A DNA stretch of 64,000 nucleotides from Taklimakanibacter deserti (GTDB lineage Bacteria > Pseudomonadota > Alphaproteobacteria > Rhizobiales > Aestuariivirgaceae). The stretch spans positions 372,001 through 436,000 of the forward strand of contig QORU01000002.1 in NCBI GenBank assembly GCA_003574785.1, read 5' to 3'. Positions within the stretch are counted from its first letter, which is position 1, and each line of letters opens with the position of its first letter. A program made the position numbers and the translations under genes. The notes below the pieces were generated by a model. The model searched no databases. It was not told the origin of the DNA and worked only from the letters and a program-made list of their open reading frames with translations. Below are positions 36,719-46,486 of the stretch, one piece after another.

Positions 36719-38188
36719 ATGACGGCGCCGACGCCTGAATTCAATTTCGATCTCGACGGCGACACGCTGCGTGAGGAATGCGGCGTCTTCGGGATATTCG
36801 GGCATGACGATGCCGCGGCTCTGACCGCGCTCGGCCTCCACGCCTTGCAGCACCGCGGCCAGGAGGCGGCCGGCATCGTCGCCTTCAACGGCGAGCGCTT
36901 CAATTCCGAGCGCCGGCTGGGGCTGGTCGGCGATCACTTCTCGAACGAAGCGACCATCAATCGCCTCAAGGGACGGATGGCGCTCGGCCATGTGCGCTAT
37001 TCGACGACCGGCGAAACCATTTTGCGCAATGTGCAGCCGCTCTTCGCGGAGCTCGCGACCGGCGGTCTCGCGGTCGCGCACAATGGTAATCTCACCAATG
37101 GCCTGACTCTCAGGCGCGAGCTCGTGGCGCAGGGCGCCATCTGCCAGTCGACATCGGACACGGAAGTCATCCTGCATTTGGTCGCTCGCTCGCAGAAGCC
37201 GCGCCTCGTCGAGCGCTATATCGATGCGCTGAGGGCGCTCGAAGGCGCCTATTCCCTGGTCGCCATAACCAATAAGAAGCTCATCGGCGCACGTGATCCG
37301 CTCGGCATCAGGCCGCTGATCCTGGGCGAGCTCAACGGCGCTTATATATTGTGCTCGGAGACCTGCGCCCTCGACATCATCGGCGCCCGCTTCGTGCGCG
37401 AGGTCGAGAATGGCGAAGTGGTCGTCATCTCCGAAGACGGCGTCGAGTCGCTCAGACCCTTCCCGCGCATGCAGGCGAGGCCTTGCGTCTTCGAATATGT
37501 CTATTTCTCGCGGCCTGACAGCATCCTCGGCGGCCGCTCGGTCTATGAGGTGCGCAAGCAGTTCGGCCGCCAGCTGGCGCAGGAGGCGCCGGCCGATGTT
37601 GATGTGATCATCCCGGTGCCGGATTCGGGCGTGCCGGCGGCGCTGGGCTTCGCGCAGCAGGCCAAGATCCCCTTCGAGCTCGGCATCATCCGCAACCACT
37701 ATGTCGGGCGCACCTTCATCGAGCCGACCCAGACCATCCGCGCGCTCGGCGTCAAGCTCAAGCACAATGCCAATCGCGCCGTGATCAGCGGCAAGCGCGT
37801 GCTTTTGGTCGATGACTCGATCGTGCGCGGCACCACCTCGGTCAAGATCGTGCGCATGATGTATGAAGCGGGCGCGCGCGAGGTGCATATGCGCATCGCC
37901 TGCCCGCCGATCCGGCATCCCGATTTCTACGGTATCGACACGCCGGAGCAGAAATCGCTTCTCGCCGCCACCCACACGCTCGAAGAGATGCGCGATTATA
38001 TCGGCGTCACATCACTCGCCTTCCTTTCGGTCGACGGGCTTTATCGTGCCGTAGGCTATGACAAGCGCGATCCGATCCGGCCGCAATTCACCGATCACTG
38101 CTTCACCGGTGATTATCCGACCCACCTCACCGACATCGTCGGTGAATCGGCCAAACAGCAGCTTTCGCTCCTCGCCGAGGCCGGCTGA
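36719..38188 (+). CDS. purF: Amidophosphoribosyltransferase
   Basis: First committed step of purine synthesis: PRPP plus glutamine to phosphoribosylamine. The ATG at 36719 is preferred, with GAGGA eight bases upstream, over an in-frame TTG at 36704. The catalytic N-terminal nucleophile is Cys21 (REECGVFGI), exposed after removal of a 20-residue propeptide. The glutaminase domain has LQHRGQEAAGI and GHVRYSTTG. The PRPP-binding motif is LLVDDSIVRGTT. About 489 residues, normal. Confidence 0.97.
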   Translation: MTAPTPEFNFDLDGDTLREECGVFGIFGHDDAAALTALGLHALQHRGQEAAGIVAFNGERFNSERRLGLVGDHFSNEATINRLKGRMALGHVRYSTTGETILRNVQPLFAELATGGLAVAHNGNLTNGLTLRRELVAQGAICQSTSDTEVILHLVARSQKPRLVERYIDALRALEGAYSLVAITNKKLIGARDPLGIRPLILGELNGAYILCSETCALDIIGARFVREVENGEVVVISEDGVESLRPFPRMQARPCVFEYVYFSRPDSILGGRSVYEVRKQFGRQLAQEAPADVDVIIPVPDSGVPAALGFAQQAKIPFELGIIRNHYVGRTFIEPTQTIRALGVKLKHNANRAVISGKRVLLVDDSIVRGTTSVKIVRMMYEAGAREVHMRIACPPIRHPDFYGIDTPEQKSLLAATHTLEEMRDYIGVTSLAFLSVDGLYRAVGYDKRDPIRPQFTDHCFTGDYPTHLTDIVGESAKQQLSLLAEAG

Positions 38189-38194
38189 GCTTTC

Positions 38195-38950
38195 ATGACC
38201 AGAGAACTTGAGAACCGCATCGCGGTCGTCACCGGTGCGTCGCGCGGCATCGGCAAATATGCAGCCATTGGCCTCGCCCGGAATGGCGCCCATGTCATCG
38301 CCCTCGCTCGCACCCAGGGCGGGCTCGAGGAGCTCGACGACGAGATCAAGAGCGCGGGCGGCTCGGCGACGCTGGTGCCCGCCGACATCAAGGACTTTCC
38401 CGCCCTCGACCGGCTGGGTGCTGCGATCTATGAACGCTGGGGCAAGCTCGACATCCTCATCGGCAATGCCGGGATCCTAGGCAAGCTTTCGCCCTTGGGC
38501 CATATCGAGCCCAAGACCTGGGACGAGGTGATGGCCGTCAATGTGACGGCGAACTGGCGGCTCATCCGCTCGCTCGATCCCCTGCTCAAACGCTCCGATG
38601 ATGGACGTGCGATCTTCGTGACCTCGGGTCAGGCCTATAAGACGACCGCCTATTGGGGACCCTATTCGACTTCCAAGGCGGCGCTCGAGGCGCTGGTCGG
38701 CACCTATGTGGCGGAAAGCGCTCAGACGACGGTGAGCGTGAACATGTTCAGCCCTGGGCCGACGCGCACCCGCATGCGGGCGCAAGCCATGCCGGGCGAA
38801 GACCCGGAGATCGTGCCGAGCGCCGAAACGGTCGCCGAGCAACTGGTCCAGATGTGCCTGCCGGATTTCCGGGCCGTCAGGGGCGCTACCTACAGATATG
38901 CGCCCACGGGGCTGTTCAAGTTCAAGCGGCCTGCGGAACCGGCACAATAG
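38195..38950 (+). CDS. Short-chain dehydrogenase/reductase
   Basis: NAD(P)-dependent SDR of 251 residues, six bases after purF, so cotranscribed. It has the cofactor motif TGASRGIGK, NAG in IGNAGIL, and the active site Ser/Tyr/Lys in TSGQAYKTTAYWGPYSTSKAA (YxxxK). This SDR commonly follows purF in Hyphomicrobiales. The substrate is unknown. Confidence 0.92.
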   Translation: MTRELENRIAVVTGASRGIGKYAAIGLARNGAHVIALARTQGGLEELDDEIKSAGGSATLVPADIKDFPALDRLGAAIYERWGKLDILIGNAGILGKLSPLGHIEPKTWDEVMAVNVTANWRLIRSLDPLLKRSDDGRAIFVTSGQAYKTTAYWGPYSTSKAALEALVGTYVAESAQTTVSVNMFSPGPTRTRMRAQAMPGEDPEIVPSAETVAEQLVQMCLPDFRAVRGATYRYAPTGLFKFKRPAEPAQ

Positions 38951-39027
38951 GCTGTTGCTGAAAATTCATTAGGGCTTCCCCCTGGCTCGCGACATAGTCG
39001 CGGCGCAAGCGGCCGGCCGGAAGGTAT

Positions 39028-39052
39028 GGAACTTTCCGCCGGTCACGCGCTT
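39028..39052 (+). promoter_or_regulatory. EcfG-type promoter upstream of dps
   Basis: GGAAC (39028-39032), 16 bases, GCTT (39049-39052), the same form as before the DUF6600-like gene. The start codon lies 49 bases on. Dps is a known member of EcfG regulons in other alphaproteobacteria. Confidence 0.5.
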
Positions 39053-39101
39053 CATAAAGATCGATCTGCGCAATTCGCAATCCATCCCTCGGAGGCCATC
39101 C

Positions 39102-39611
39102 ATGGACAAAGACGCTCGCGAGCGCCGAAAAGCTCCGCTCGCCACCCCCGGCAATCTGGGTGAGAACGCGGTCAAGGACATTTCCGCCGTCCTCGCTGCA
39201 CTCCTCGCCGACATGTTCGCGCTCTATCTCAAGACCAAGAACTTCCACTGGCATGTCTCCGGCCCGCATTTCCGCGACTATCACCTGCTACTCGATGAGC
39301 AGGCCGCCGAGATCTTCTCGACGACGGACGAGATCGCCGAGCGCGCCCGCAAGATCGGCGGAACGACCATCCGATCGATCGGCCATATCGCCAAATTGCA
39401 GCGCGTGGCCGATAACGACGCCGACTTCGTCACACCGGACGACATGCTGGCGGAGCTGCGCGAAGACAATCTGGAGCTCACCCAGCGCATGCGCGAAACG
39501 CACGACGTGTGCGACGAGCACGGCGATGTCGCCACCGCGAGCCTGCTCGAGAACTGGATCGATCAGGCCGAGCGGCGCGTGTGGTTCTTGTTCGAAGCGG
39601 GCCGGCGGTAG
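39102..39611 (+). CDS. dps: Dps-family ferritin-like DNA protection protein
   Basis: Dodecameric ferroxidase that stores iron and shields DNA from peroxide; 169 residues. The ferroxidase ligands lie at KNFHWHVSGPHFRDYH and LLDEQAAEIFSTTDEIAER. The Lys/Arg-rich N-terminus (MDKDARERRKAP) could bind DNA. Start supported by CGGAGG nine bases before the ATG. Confidence 0.94.
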   Translation: MDKDARERRKAPLATPGNLGENAVKDISAVLAALLADMFALYLKTKNFHWHVSGPHFRDYHLLLDEQAAEIFSTTDEIAERARKIGGTTIRSIGHIAKLQRVADNDADFVTPDDMLAELREDNLELTQRMRETHDVCDEHGDVATASLLENWIDQAERRVWFLFEAGRR

Positions 39612-40020
39612 GATCCGATCAGGCACAATCGGCTCAACACCTCACCCTGAGGTGCGAGCGTAGCGAGCCTCGAAGGGTGTGTCGCAGCGTTCTCGCTCTA
39701 TCCTGATGGATGCTTAGAGGCCCGGCTTCGCCGGGCACCTTCAGCATGAGGGTATTGCTGGATAGATTCACGATCGGTCCTGCAAAGCTGAGACATCTGA
39801 CCCCCAGTTCAAACATCTGAGGGAATGCAGGGTTTTGCTGAGCGAATCCCGTCAGCTTGCGACGGTCGCGTCTTGCATCAATCAAAATAGGACGACGCGG
39901 CGGGAAACGATCGCTCCGTATTGACGCCTTGCGATCAATCGCCTAGCTTTTGTCATACAAATAAACAGCAACATTTCTGCCGTCCGGTAAATCCCCGCGC
40001 GGCACTTCAGGGAGGAAAGC
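39612..40020. repeat. dps-sugar ABC intergenic region with a palindromic repeat
   Basis: No gene. At 39638-39753 there is a repeat of the kind scattered in Hyphomicrobiales genomes: CACCTCACCCTGAGGTG, then GCGAGCGTAGCGAGC, and a hairpin GCCCGGC-TTC-GCCGGGC at 39720-39736. At about 39790-39825 ACATCTGA occurs twice as a direct repeat. The right part holds the transporter promoter and operator. Confidence 0.6.
39921..39961 (+). promoter_or_regulatory. Promoter and GntR-type operator of the sugar ABC operon
   Basis: TTGACG (39921-39926), a 17-base spacer, TAGCTT (39944-39949). Immediately overlapping is TTTGT-CAT-ACAAA (39949-39961), a perfect palindrome that fits the FadR-subgroup GntR consensus TNGTNNNACNA. 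The regulator gene is not in the window. Confidence 0.55.
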
Positions 40021-40971
40021 ATGAAACGTTTGCTCATGGCGGGTGCCGCCTTGGCGATGGCTCTGTCGATGACGATGAGCGCCACGGCGCAAGACAAGAA
40101 GACGCTCGCCTTCGTCGTCAATGGCGCATCGGATTTCTGGAAGATCGCCGAAGCGGGCGTCAAGAAGGCGCAGGAGGAGCTCCCCAACTACACGCTCGAG
40201 CTCAAATATCCCGAGCAGGCGGCGGCCGCGATCCAGCAGCGCCTGATGGATGACCTCGTCGCCGCCGGCGTCTCGGCCATCATGGTGAGCGCCATCGATC
40301 CCAAGACCTCGACCGAAGCGCTCGACCGGGTCGGCGGCCAGGTCCCCCTCTTCACCACCGACAGCGACGCGCCGCAAAGCAAGCGCATCGCCTATATCGG
40401 CAGCTCCAATGTCGAACTCGGCAAGAATGCCGGCCAGTTGATGCTGAAGGCGCTGCCTGAGGGCGGCAAATGCGTCGGCTTCGTCGGCCTGCCCGGCGCC
40501 GACAATGCGCGCGAGCGCATCGAAGGCGTCAAGGAAGTCATCAAGGGCTCGAAGGTCGAGCTCGTCGACGTGCGCGGCGATGACATCGACCAGACGCGCG
40601 CCAAGCGCAATGTCGAGGACGCGCTCGCCGCCATGCCGGACGTCACCTGCATGGTCGGCTTCTATTCGTACAATACGCCGCGGATCTACGAGGTGCTCAA
40701 GGAATCGGGCAAGCTCGGCCAGATCAAAGTCATCGGCTTCGACGAGGACCCGATCACCTTGGGCGGCGTGCGCGAAGGCACGATCGAAGGCACCGTCGTG
40801 CAGAATCCTTATGAATGGGGCTATCAGGGCATGAAGCTAATGGCGAAATTTCTCGAGGGCGACAAGGCCGGCATCCCGGCCGACGGCCTCATTATCGTGC
40901 CCGGCCAGGTGATCGACAAGGCCAATGTCGATGCCTTCGAGACGGAACTCAAGGCCAGGGTCGGAAAGTAG
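40021..40971 (+). CDS. Ribose-type ABC transporter substrate-binding protein
   Basis: Periplasmic binding protein, 316 residues, with GGAGG before the ATG. Signal peptide MKRLLMAGAALAMALSMTMSA (cut near TAQ-D). Two lobes of the RbsB/LacI type, with GSSNVELGKNAGQLML and IKVIGFDEDP. Likely ligand: a monosaccharide or polyol, not resolvable. First gene of an operon with ATPase and permease. Confidence 0.92.
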   Translation: MKRLLMAGAALAMALSMTMSATAQDKKTLAFVVNGASDFWKIAEAGVKKAQEELPNYTLELKYPEQAAAAIQQRLMDDLVAAGVSAIMVSAIDPKTSTEALDRVGGQVPLFTTDSDAPQSKRIAYIGSSNVELGKNAGQLMLKALPEGGKCVGFVGLPGADNARERIEGVKEVIKGSKVELVDVRGDDIDQTRAKRNVEDALAAMPDVTCMVGFYSYNTPRIYEVLKESGKLGQIKVIGFDEDPITLGGVREGTIEGTVVQNPYEWGYQGMKLMAKFLEGDKAGIPADGLIIVPGQVIDKANVDAFETELKARVGK

Positions 40972-41095
40972 ATCCCCGGGGGCTATGGCGGCCGGCAGTT
41001 CGGGATGCCGGCCGCAGCCTCACTTGCATCTGCGATGAAATCGTCAGAGGATTCGAAAGCCAGGATCATCGAGATGCGAGGAGCTTGAGCCGGCA

Positions 41096-42601
41096 ATGGC
41101 CGCGCCGTTTCTGGAACTCAGCGACATCAGCAAGGCTTATCCGGGGGTCGTCGCCCTCGACAATGTCAATTTCGCCATCGCTCACGGCGAGGTGGTCGGG
41201 CTCGTGGGCGAGAACGGCGCCGGCAAATCGACCCTGATGAAGATCCTGGGCGGCGTCGTGGCGCCGGATCACGGCATGATCCGCATTTCGGGCACGGCCC
41301 ATGCGGTTCTCACCGTCGCCGAGGCGTCTCGCGCCGGCATCGCTTTCGTGCATCAGGAGCTCAATCTCTTCGACAATCTCGATGTGGCGGCCAATGTCTT
41401 CATCGGGCGTGAGCCGCTCAAAGGCGGTCCGTTTCGACTCGTCGACAACCGGACCACGCATCTGGAGACGCAAAAGCTCCTCAACCTCTTGGGCGCCGAC
41501 TTCACGCCCGCGACATCTGTCGCCGAATTGTCGCTGGCGCAGCGCCAACTCGTCGAGATTGCCAAGGCCCTGTCGCTCGACGCGCGTGTCGTCATCATGG
41601 ACGAGCCGACCTCGAGCCTCACGGTGGCCGAGACCACTCGCCTTCTCAAGATCATCGCCGATCTCAAGGCGTCGGGAGTGAGCATCATCTTCATCTCGCA
41701 TCGCCTGCATGAGGTGGAACGTTGCGCCGACCGGGTGATCGTCCTGCGCGACGGGCGCAAGGTGGGTGAGCTCGACCGCGACCGGATCACGCATGAGGCG
41801 ATGATCCGCCTGATGATCGGGCGTAGCCTCAAATCGCTCTACCTGCCGCCCGCCGCACCGCCGCGCGGCGACGCTCTCATTCTCGATGAGTTGCGCACCG
41901 CGGCCTTCCCCCACCGCAGTGTCAGCCTCACCTTGCGGGAAGGCGAGATATTGGGCCTTGCCGGGCTCGTCGGCTCGGGCCGCACCGAGCTCGCCCGGGT
42001 CCTCTTTGGCATCGATCGCAAGCTCGGCGGCGACATCAGGCTCCATGGCAAGATCCTGACGATCGCATCGCCGCGCGAAGCGATCGATAACGGCATTTTC
42101 CTCGTTCCCGAGGACCGCAAGCGCTCGGGTCTCCTGCTCGATGTCTTGATCTCGGAGAACATCTCGCTTCCCGATCTTGCCGCCTATTCCCGCAACTGGC
42201 TCATGCAGGCGGTCCCGGAAGCCGAGAATGCCGAGCATCAGCGCAAGCAGCTCAATATCAGGTCGCGTTCGATCCGCACCCTGGCCGGCACGCTCTCGGG
42301 CGGCAACCAGCAGAAGGTCGTGCTCGCCAAATGGCTCTCGATGGCGCCTAAGATCATCATTTTCGATGAGCCGACGCGCGGCGTCGATGTCGGCGCCAAA
42401 CAGGAGATCTATGAGCTGATGCGGGCTCTAAGCGATCGCGGTGTCGCCATATTGATGATCTCGAGCGACATGGAAGAGGTGATCGGGGTCAGCGACCGCA
42501 TGGCGGTGATGCATGAAGGCCAAATCAGCGGTTTCCTGGCGCGCGACCGGTTCAGCGAAGACAACGTGCTCAAGCTGGCGGTCGGCCAGAGGCTGCAATA
42601 G
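41096..42601 (+). CDS. Sugar ABC transporter ATP-binding protein (two ATPase domains)
   Basis: RbsA/MglA-like ATPase of 501 residues with two fused nucleotide-binding domains. The first has Walker A GENGAGKST and the signature LSLAQRQLVEIAKALS. The second has the usual degenerate P-loop GLVGSGRTEL and the signature LSGGNQQKVVLAKWL. It drives sugar uptake through the permease encoded nine bases downstream. It lies 124 bases after the binding-protein gene. Confidence 0.95.
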   Translation: MAAPFLELSDISKAYPGVVALDNVNFAIAHGEVVGLVGENGAGKSTLMKILGGVVAPDHGMIRISGTAHAVLTVAEASRAGIAFVHQELNLFDNLDVAANVFIGREPLKGGPFRLVDNRTTHLETQKLLNLLGADFTPATSVAELSLAQRQLVEIAKALSLDARVVIMDEPTSSLTVAETTRLLKIIADLKASGVSIIFISHRLHEVERCADRVIVLRDGRKVGELDRDRITHEAMIRLMIGRSLKSLYLPPAAPPRGDALILDELRTAAFPHRSVSLTLREGEILGLAGLVGSGRTELARVLFGIDRKLGGDIRLHGKILTIASPREAIDNGIFLVPEDRKRSGLLLDVLISENISLPDLAAYSRNWLMQAVPEAENAEHQRKQLNIRSRSIRTLAGTLSGGNQQKVVLAKWLSMAPKIIIFDEPTRGVDVGAKQEIYELMRALSDRGVAILMISSDMEEVIGVSDRMAVMHEGQISGFLARDRFSEDNVLKLAVGQRLQ

Positions 42602-42609
42602 GATAAGCG

Positions 42610-43611
42610 ATGCTGAAAAAAGATCTCGGTCTGTTGGTCTTCATCCTGGTGGTGGGCGCCATTGTCGCCTTCATCAATCCGCGCTTCCTCTTGCCGATCA
42701 ATCTCTCCAACACCATGAACCTCATCGGCCTCTATGGCCTGTTCTCGATCGGCGTCGGTTTCGTCATCATCACCGGCGGCATAGAGCTGTCGGTCGGCTC
42801 GATGCTGGCGCTCCTCGGCGTCATCTTCATCGACTTGCTCTCTACCTATCAGGTGAACTGGGTCCTTGCCTTCCTCGTCATCATCCTCGCCGGCCTCATG
42901 CTCGGCTCGCTGCATGGCTTCCTGGTCACCCGGATGAACCTGCAGCCCTTTATCGTCACTTTATGCGGCCTCCTGATCTATCGTGGCATCGCTCGCTTCT
43001 ATACCGAGGATGCGACAGCGGGCTTCGCCTTCGGCACCAGCTTCCCGACACTCGAATGGCTGGTGGCCGGCCGCACTTTCGGCATTCCGCACAGTTTCAT
43101 CGCCTTCATCCTCATCGCGATCGTCATGGGCGTGGTGCTGCACCGCTCGGTCTTCGGACGCTATCTCTTCGCCGTCGGCAAGAATGAAGAGGCGGCACGC
43201 TATTCCGGCATCCGCACCGGGCGGGTCATCGCCTCCGCCTATATCATCTGCGGCGGCCTGACCGGCCTCGCCGCCATCTTCCTCGCCATGTATACGCGCT
43301 CGATCTCACCCGCTTCGCACGGCAATTTCTACGAGCTCTATGCCATCGCCGCCGCCGTTCTCGGCGGCTGTTCCTTGCGTGGCGGCGAAGGCTCGGTGCT
43401 CGGCATCGTGCTCGGCACGATCCTGCTGCAGGTGCTGCAGAACCTGGTCAACCTGCTGGGCATTCCGAGCTCGCTCAATTTCGCCGTGATCGGCACCGTC
43501 ATCCTCATCGGCGCGCTGGCTGACCAGCAGATCGTGCAACGCGGTGGCTTCGGCCAGGTCTTCAAGCGCACGCGCCCTTCGGCGCAGCCGGTGCCCGAGA
43601 AGCAGGTCTGA
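42610..43611 (+). CDS. Sugar ABC transporter permease (RbsC-like)
   Basis: Inner-membrane permease of 333 residues with 8-10 hydrophobic segments. Family marker ITGGIELSVGSMLAL near residues 55-70 and YAIAAAVLGGCSLRGGEGSVLG. It completes the importer with the two preceding genes. Its stop is 10 bases from the convergent DUF308 gene. Confidence 0.94.
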   Translation: MLKKDLGLLVFILVVGAIVAFINPRFLLPINLSNTMNLIGLYGLFSIGVGFVIITGGIELSVGSMLALLGVIFIDLLSTYQVNWVLAFLVIILAGLMLGSLHGFLVTRMNLQPFIVTLCGLLIYRGIARFYTEDATAGFAFGTSFPTLEWLVAGRTFGIPHSFIAFILIAIVMGVVLHRSVFGRYLFAVGKNEEAARYSGIRTGRVIASAYIICGGLTGLAAIFLAMYTRSISPASHGNFYELYAIAAAVLGGCSLRGGEGSVLGIVLGTILLQVLQNLVNLLGIPSSLNFAVIGTVILIGALADQQIVQRGGFGQVFKRTRPSAQPVPEKQV

Positions 43612-43621
43612 GGCAGCACCG

Positions 43622-44179
43622 TTACCGTTCGCGCGCCAGCAACTGGTTGCCGATGCCGCGCAGGCGCCATGCGAAGGCGATGAGGGCCACGCCCACGACC
43701 AGGGCCGCAATGCCGATCAACAGCGCAACCGCAATGACGCCCCAGACCCAGTTGGCGACGATCGCGGCGCCGAACAGGATGGAGATGATGGCCGCTATGG
43801 CGAGCCATATCTCGCCTTCGAGTTCTTTGCGCAGCACGATGGCCGCCACGAGCTGCAGCACGCCCATGGCGATGTTCCACAGGCCGATGAGCAGGATGAG
43901 GTAGACCGCGATCTGGCCCGGGATGATCAGAGCCGCAAGGCCGACGATGGCGCTGATGACGCCATTGATCATCAGCAGGACACGGTTCGATCCTTCCGCC
44001 TTGGGCGACAGCGCGCTCCAGATCGTAAGCAGGCCGTCGATCAGCGCATAGGCGCCGAAGGCCAGAGCCAGGAACTGAAGGAACTGTGCTGGCCAGAAGA
44101 TGGCAAACAGCCCGAACAGGACGCTCACAATCCCGCGCGCCAAGATCGCGGACCACATGGCAACAAGGATCTCTTTCAT
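43622..44179 (-). CDS. DUF308/HdeD-family membrane protein
   Basis: A 185-residue protein with six hydrophobic segments arranged as repeating hairpins (RGIVSVLFGLFAIFWP, NGVISAIVGLAALIIP, AIISILFGAAIVANW), as in HdeD. HdeD proteins are linked to acid and stress resistance, mechanism unknown. It is separate from its neighbours. Confidence 0.88.
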   Translation of the reverse strand: MKEILVAMWSAILARGIVSVLFGLFAIFWPAQFLQFLALAFGAYALIDGLLTIWSALSPKAEGSNRVLLMINGVISAIVGLAALIIPGQIAVYLILLIGLWNIAMGVLQLVAAIVLRKELEGEIWLAIAAIISILFGAAIVANWVWGVIAVALLIGIAALVVGVALIAFAWRLRGIGNQLLARER

Positions 44180-44501
44180 GTTTCACCCCAGCCAGCGCAC
44201 AAAAGATCTTGATAACACGAAATCGCGCCAGCCTCGATATGATCGGAACTGTTCTCCTGGAAAGCGCGATGGAGATCCCTCTTGCAATAGCGGGCCAAAG
44301 GGTGAGATTTGGGAAATGCCAGACTGGGAGATGGTGCCCCGGGCGCGGAGATCAAAAGTTGAGTCCCCTGTTCCTGGAAATTCTGAATTCCCTGCTCCGG
44401 AAAGCTAAGCCGTTGATATTACTCAGGCGGAGATTCTTTTACGAAAATTCCCTGATAATCCCTGATAATCCCTGATATTCGCTGTTTTCGCCGCTGGGCG
44501 C
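44180..44501. repeat. Intergenic region with a short tandem repeat
   Basis: No credible gene is seen in these 322 bases. CCTGATAATC occurs twice in tandem at 44451-44470 and is followed by the variant CCTGATATTC (44471-44480). A palindromic stretch, CTGGAAATTCTGAATTCC, lies at about 44373-44391. It may be a remnant of a mobile element, but no end sequence was recognised. Confidence 0.5.
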
Positions 44502-45122
44502 CTAAACCGAGAAACCGAGCCCGCGCAGATCGCGCGCCAGTGCCTCGGGCGAGGTGAAGTGCAGGGCATGCATGCCGGCGGCGCGGGCGCCCTCGACATT
44601 GTGCTTGCTGTCGTCGATGAAGACGGCGCTCTCCGGAACGACGCCATAGCGCTTGAAGAAGATGTCGAAGATCTCCCGCTCCGGCTTCAGCAGGCCTTCA
44701 TCGCCCGACACCACGATGCCGTCGAAGCTGTTGAGGAAATCGAAGCGCTGGAGCGCCTCGCGGAACTTGTCCTGGTTCCAGTTGGTGATGGCATAGACCG
44801 GCACCCCGCTCGCCTTCAGCTTCTTGAGGATGGCGACACTGCCGTCGATCGGCCCTGAGATCGTCTCGTGCCATTCCTGATCGAATGCGCGGATCATCGG
44901 ATGCCACTCAGGCGGATGCTCTTTGACCAGAAGCTCGACCGCTTCGCTAAAACTCCGCCCGCGATCCTGCTCGACATTCCAGGCGGGCGTGCAGACATTC
45001 TTCAGGAACCACTCCATCTCGTCCTCGCGGCCTGAGAAATAGCGGCGATAGAGATGGCGCGGGTCCCAGGCGACGAGGACATTGCCGATATCGAAGACGA
45101 CGGTGGTGAGGCTTTGAGTCAT
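44502..45122 (-). CDS. HAD-superfamily phosphatase
   Basis: Soluble hydrolase of 206 residues. The start at 45122 overlaps the der stop (ATGA); the longer frame upstream lies inside der. Motif I is [12 protein letters not shown], motif [10 protein letters not shown], the Lys is in LLKPEREIF, and motif III is [13 protein letters not shown]. It resembles YihX-like sugar phosphatases in the DIGNVL form. Last gene of the yfgM-bamB-der operon. Confidence 0.88.
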   Translation of the reverse strand: MTQSLTTVVFDIGNVLVAWDPRHLYRRYFSGREDEMEWFLKNVCTPAWNVEQDRGRSFSEAVELLVKEHPPEWHPMIRAFDQEWHETISGPIDGSVAILKKLKASGVPVYAITNWNQDKFREALQRFDFLNSFDGIVVSGDEGLLKPEREIFDIFFKRYGVVPESAVFIDDSKHNVEGARAAGMHALHFTSPEALARDLRGLGFSV

Positions 45123-46477
45123 TTTCTGTCCTTGTCGAACGGATTGCGTCCGCCGCGGCGGTTGAAGCGCAAGGGCGTGCCCCAGAGGTCGAAATTTTCC
45201 CTGAGGCCATTCATCAGATAGCGCACATAGCTTTCGGGCAGGTTGTCGAGCTGGTTGCCGAAGAGCGAGAAGGTCGGCGGCCGCGCGTTGACCTGCGTCA
45301 TGTATCTGATCTTGATGCGCCGGCCCGAGGGCGCGGGCGGTGGATTGCGCTCCAGCATGCCTTCGAGCCAGCGGTTGAGCTGGCCCGTCGAGATGCGGGT
45401 ATTCCATTTCTCGGCGGCGGCAAAGACCGCCTCCATCAGCCGGTCGAGCCCCTTCTCCTGATGGGCGGAGACCGGAACGATGGTGACGCCCCTGATCTCC
45501 GGTAGGATTTCCGCCATGTCCTCCTTCACATCCTTGAGCCGCTTTTGCTTGTCCTCGACCATGTCCCATTTCGACAACGCGATGACGACAGCCCGGCCCT
45601 GCTGGGCGGCAAGGTCGGCAAGGGTCAGGTCCTGGCGCTCGATCTCGAGGCCGGCATCGATCAGCACGATGACCGCGTCGGCGAAGCGTATGGCGCGCAG
45701 GCCATCCGCCACCGCGAGCTTCTCGACCTTGCCCGTCACGCGCGACTTGCGCCTGATGCCGGCCGTGTCCCACAAGATCACCGGCTTGCCGCGCCACGAC
45801 CAGTCGATGGCGATGGCATCGCGGGTGATGCCGGCCTCGGGCCCGGTCAGGAGACGGTCGGCGCCCAGAAGCGCATTGACCAGCGTCGACTTGCCGGCAT
45901 TGGGCTGGCCGATGACCGCGAGCTTGAGCGGCCTGTTCTCCGCCTCTGCCGCCTCGGCCTCGTCATCCGCGTCGTCCTCTTCGCCTTTCACGAAGGGGAC
46001 GAGCGCATCGTAGAGCGCATCCATGCCCTCGCCATGCTCGGCCGATATGGCGATCGGATCGCCAAGTCCCAGGGCATAGGCCTCGAGGACGCCCGCCTCG
46101 CCGGCGCGGCCTTCCGACTTGTTGGCGAGCACCAGCACCGGCTTGCCATGGCGCCTGAGCTTGCCGGCGAATTCGCGATCGACCGGCGTCACGCCGGCGC
46201 GCGCATCGATGACGAAGAGGCAGACGTCGGCGTCGGCGATGGCCGCTTCCGATTGGGCGCTCATGCGGTCCTCGAGGCTGCCGCGCGGGGCGGCATCGAG
46301 GCCGGCGGTGTCGAAAAGACGAAAGGTCAGATCGGCAAGGCGGCCCTCGCCTTCGCGGCGGTCACGCGTGACGCCCGGCTGGTCGTCGACCAGCGCCAGC
46401 TTGCGGCCCACCAGCCGGTTGAACAGCGTCGACTTGCCGACATTGGGCCGGCCGAGTATCGCGACTTTCGCGGTCAT
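45119..46477 (-). CDS. der: Ribosome-assembly GTPase Der
   Basis: Essential GTPase with two tandem G domains that matures the 50S subunit; 452 residues. P-loops GRPNVGKST and [10 protein letters not shown]3 motifs DTAGL and DTAGI; G4 NKSE and SKWD. The KH-like C-terminal domain ends [15 protein letters not shown]. It lies nine bases after bamB. Confidence 0.96.
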   Translation of the reverse strand: MTAKVAILGRPNVGKSTLFNRLVGRKLALVDDQPGVTRDRREGEGRLADLTFRLFDTAGLDAAPRGSLEDRMSAQSEAAIADADVCLFVIDARAGVTPVDREFAGKLRRHGKPVLVLANKSEGRAGEAGVLEAYALGLGDPIAISAEHGEGMDALYDALVPFVKGEEDDADDEAEAAEAENRPLKLAVIGQPNAGKSTLVNALLGADRLLTGPEAGITRDAIAIDWSWRGKPVILWDTAGIRRKSRVTGKVEKLAVADGLRAIRFADAVIVLIDAGLEIERQDLTLADLAAQQGRAVVIALSKWDMVEDKQKRLKDVKEDMAEILPEIRGVTIVPVSAHQEKGLDRLMEAVFAAAEKWNTRISTGQLNRWLEGMLERNPPPAPSGRRIKIRYMTQVNARPPTFSLFGNQLDNLPESYVRYLMNGLRENFDLWGTPLRFNRRGGRNPFDKDRK

Positions 46478-46486
46478 AGGGGATGA

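Noticed and set aside
39634..39885. 83-codon minus-strand frame after dps
   Set aside because: Lies across an intergenic repeat; no start signal and low-quality coding composition.
44086..44475. 129-codon plus-strand frame near the DUF308 gene
   Set aside because: Overlaps the DUF308 start and a short tandem repeat; no ribosome binding site or domain.
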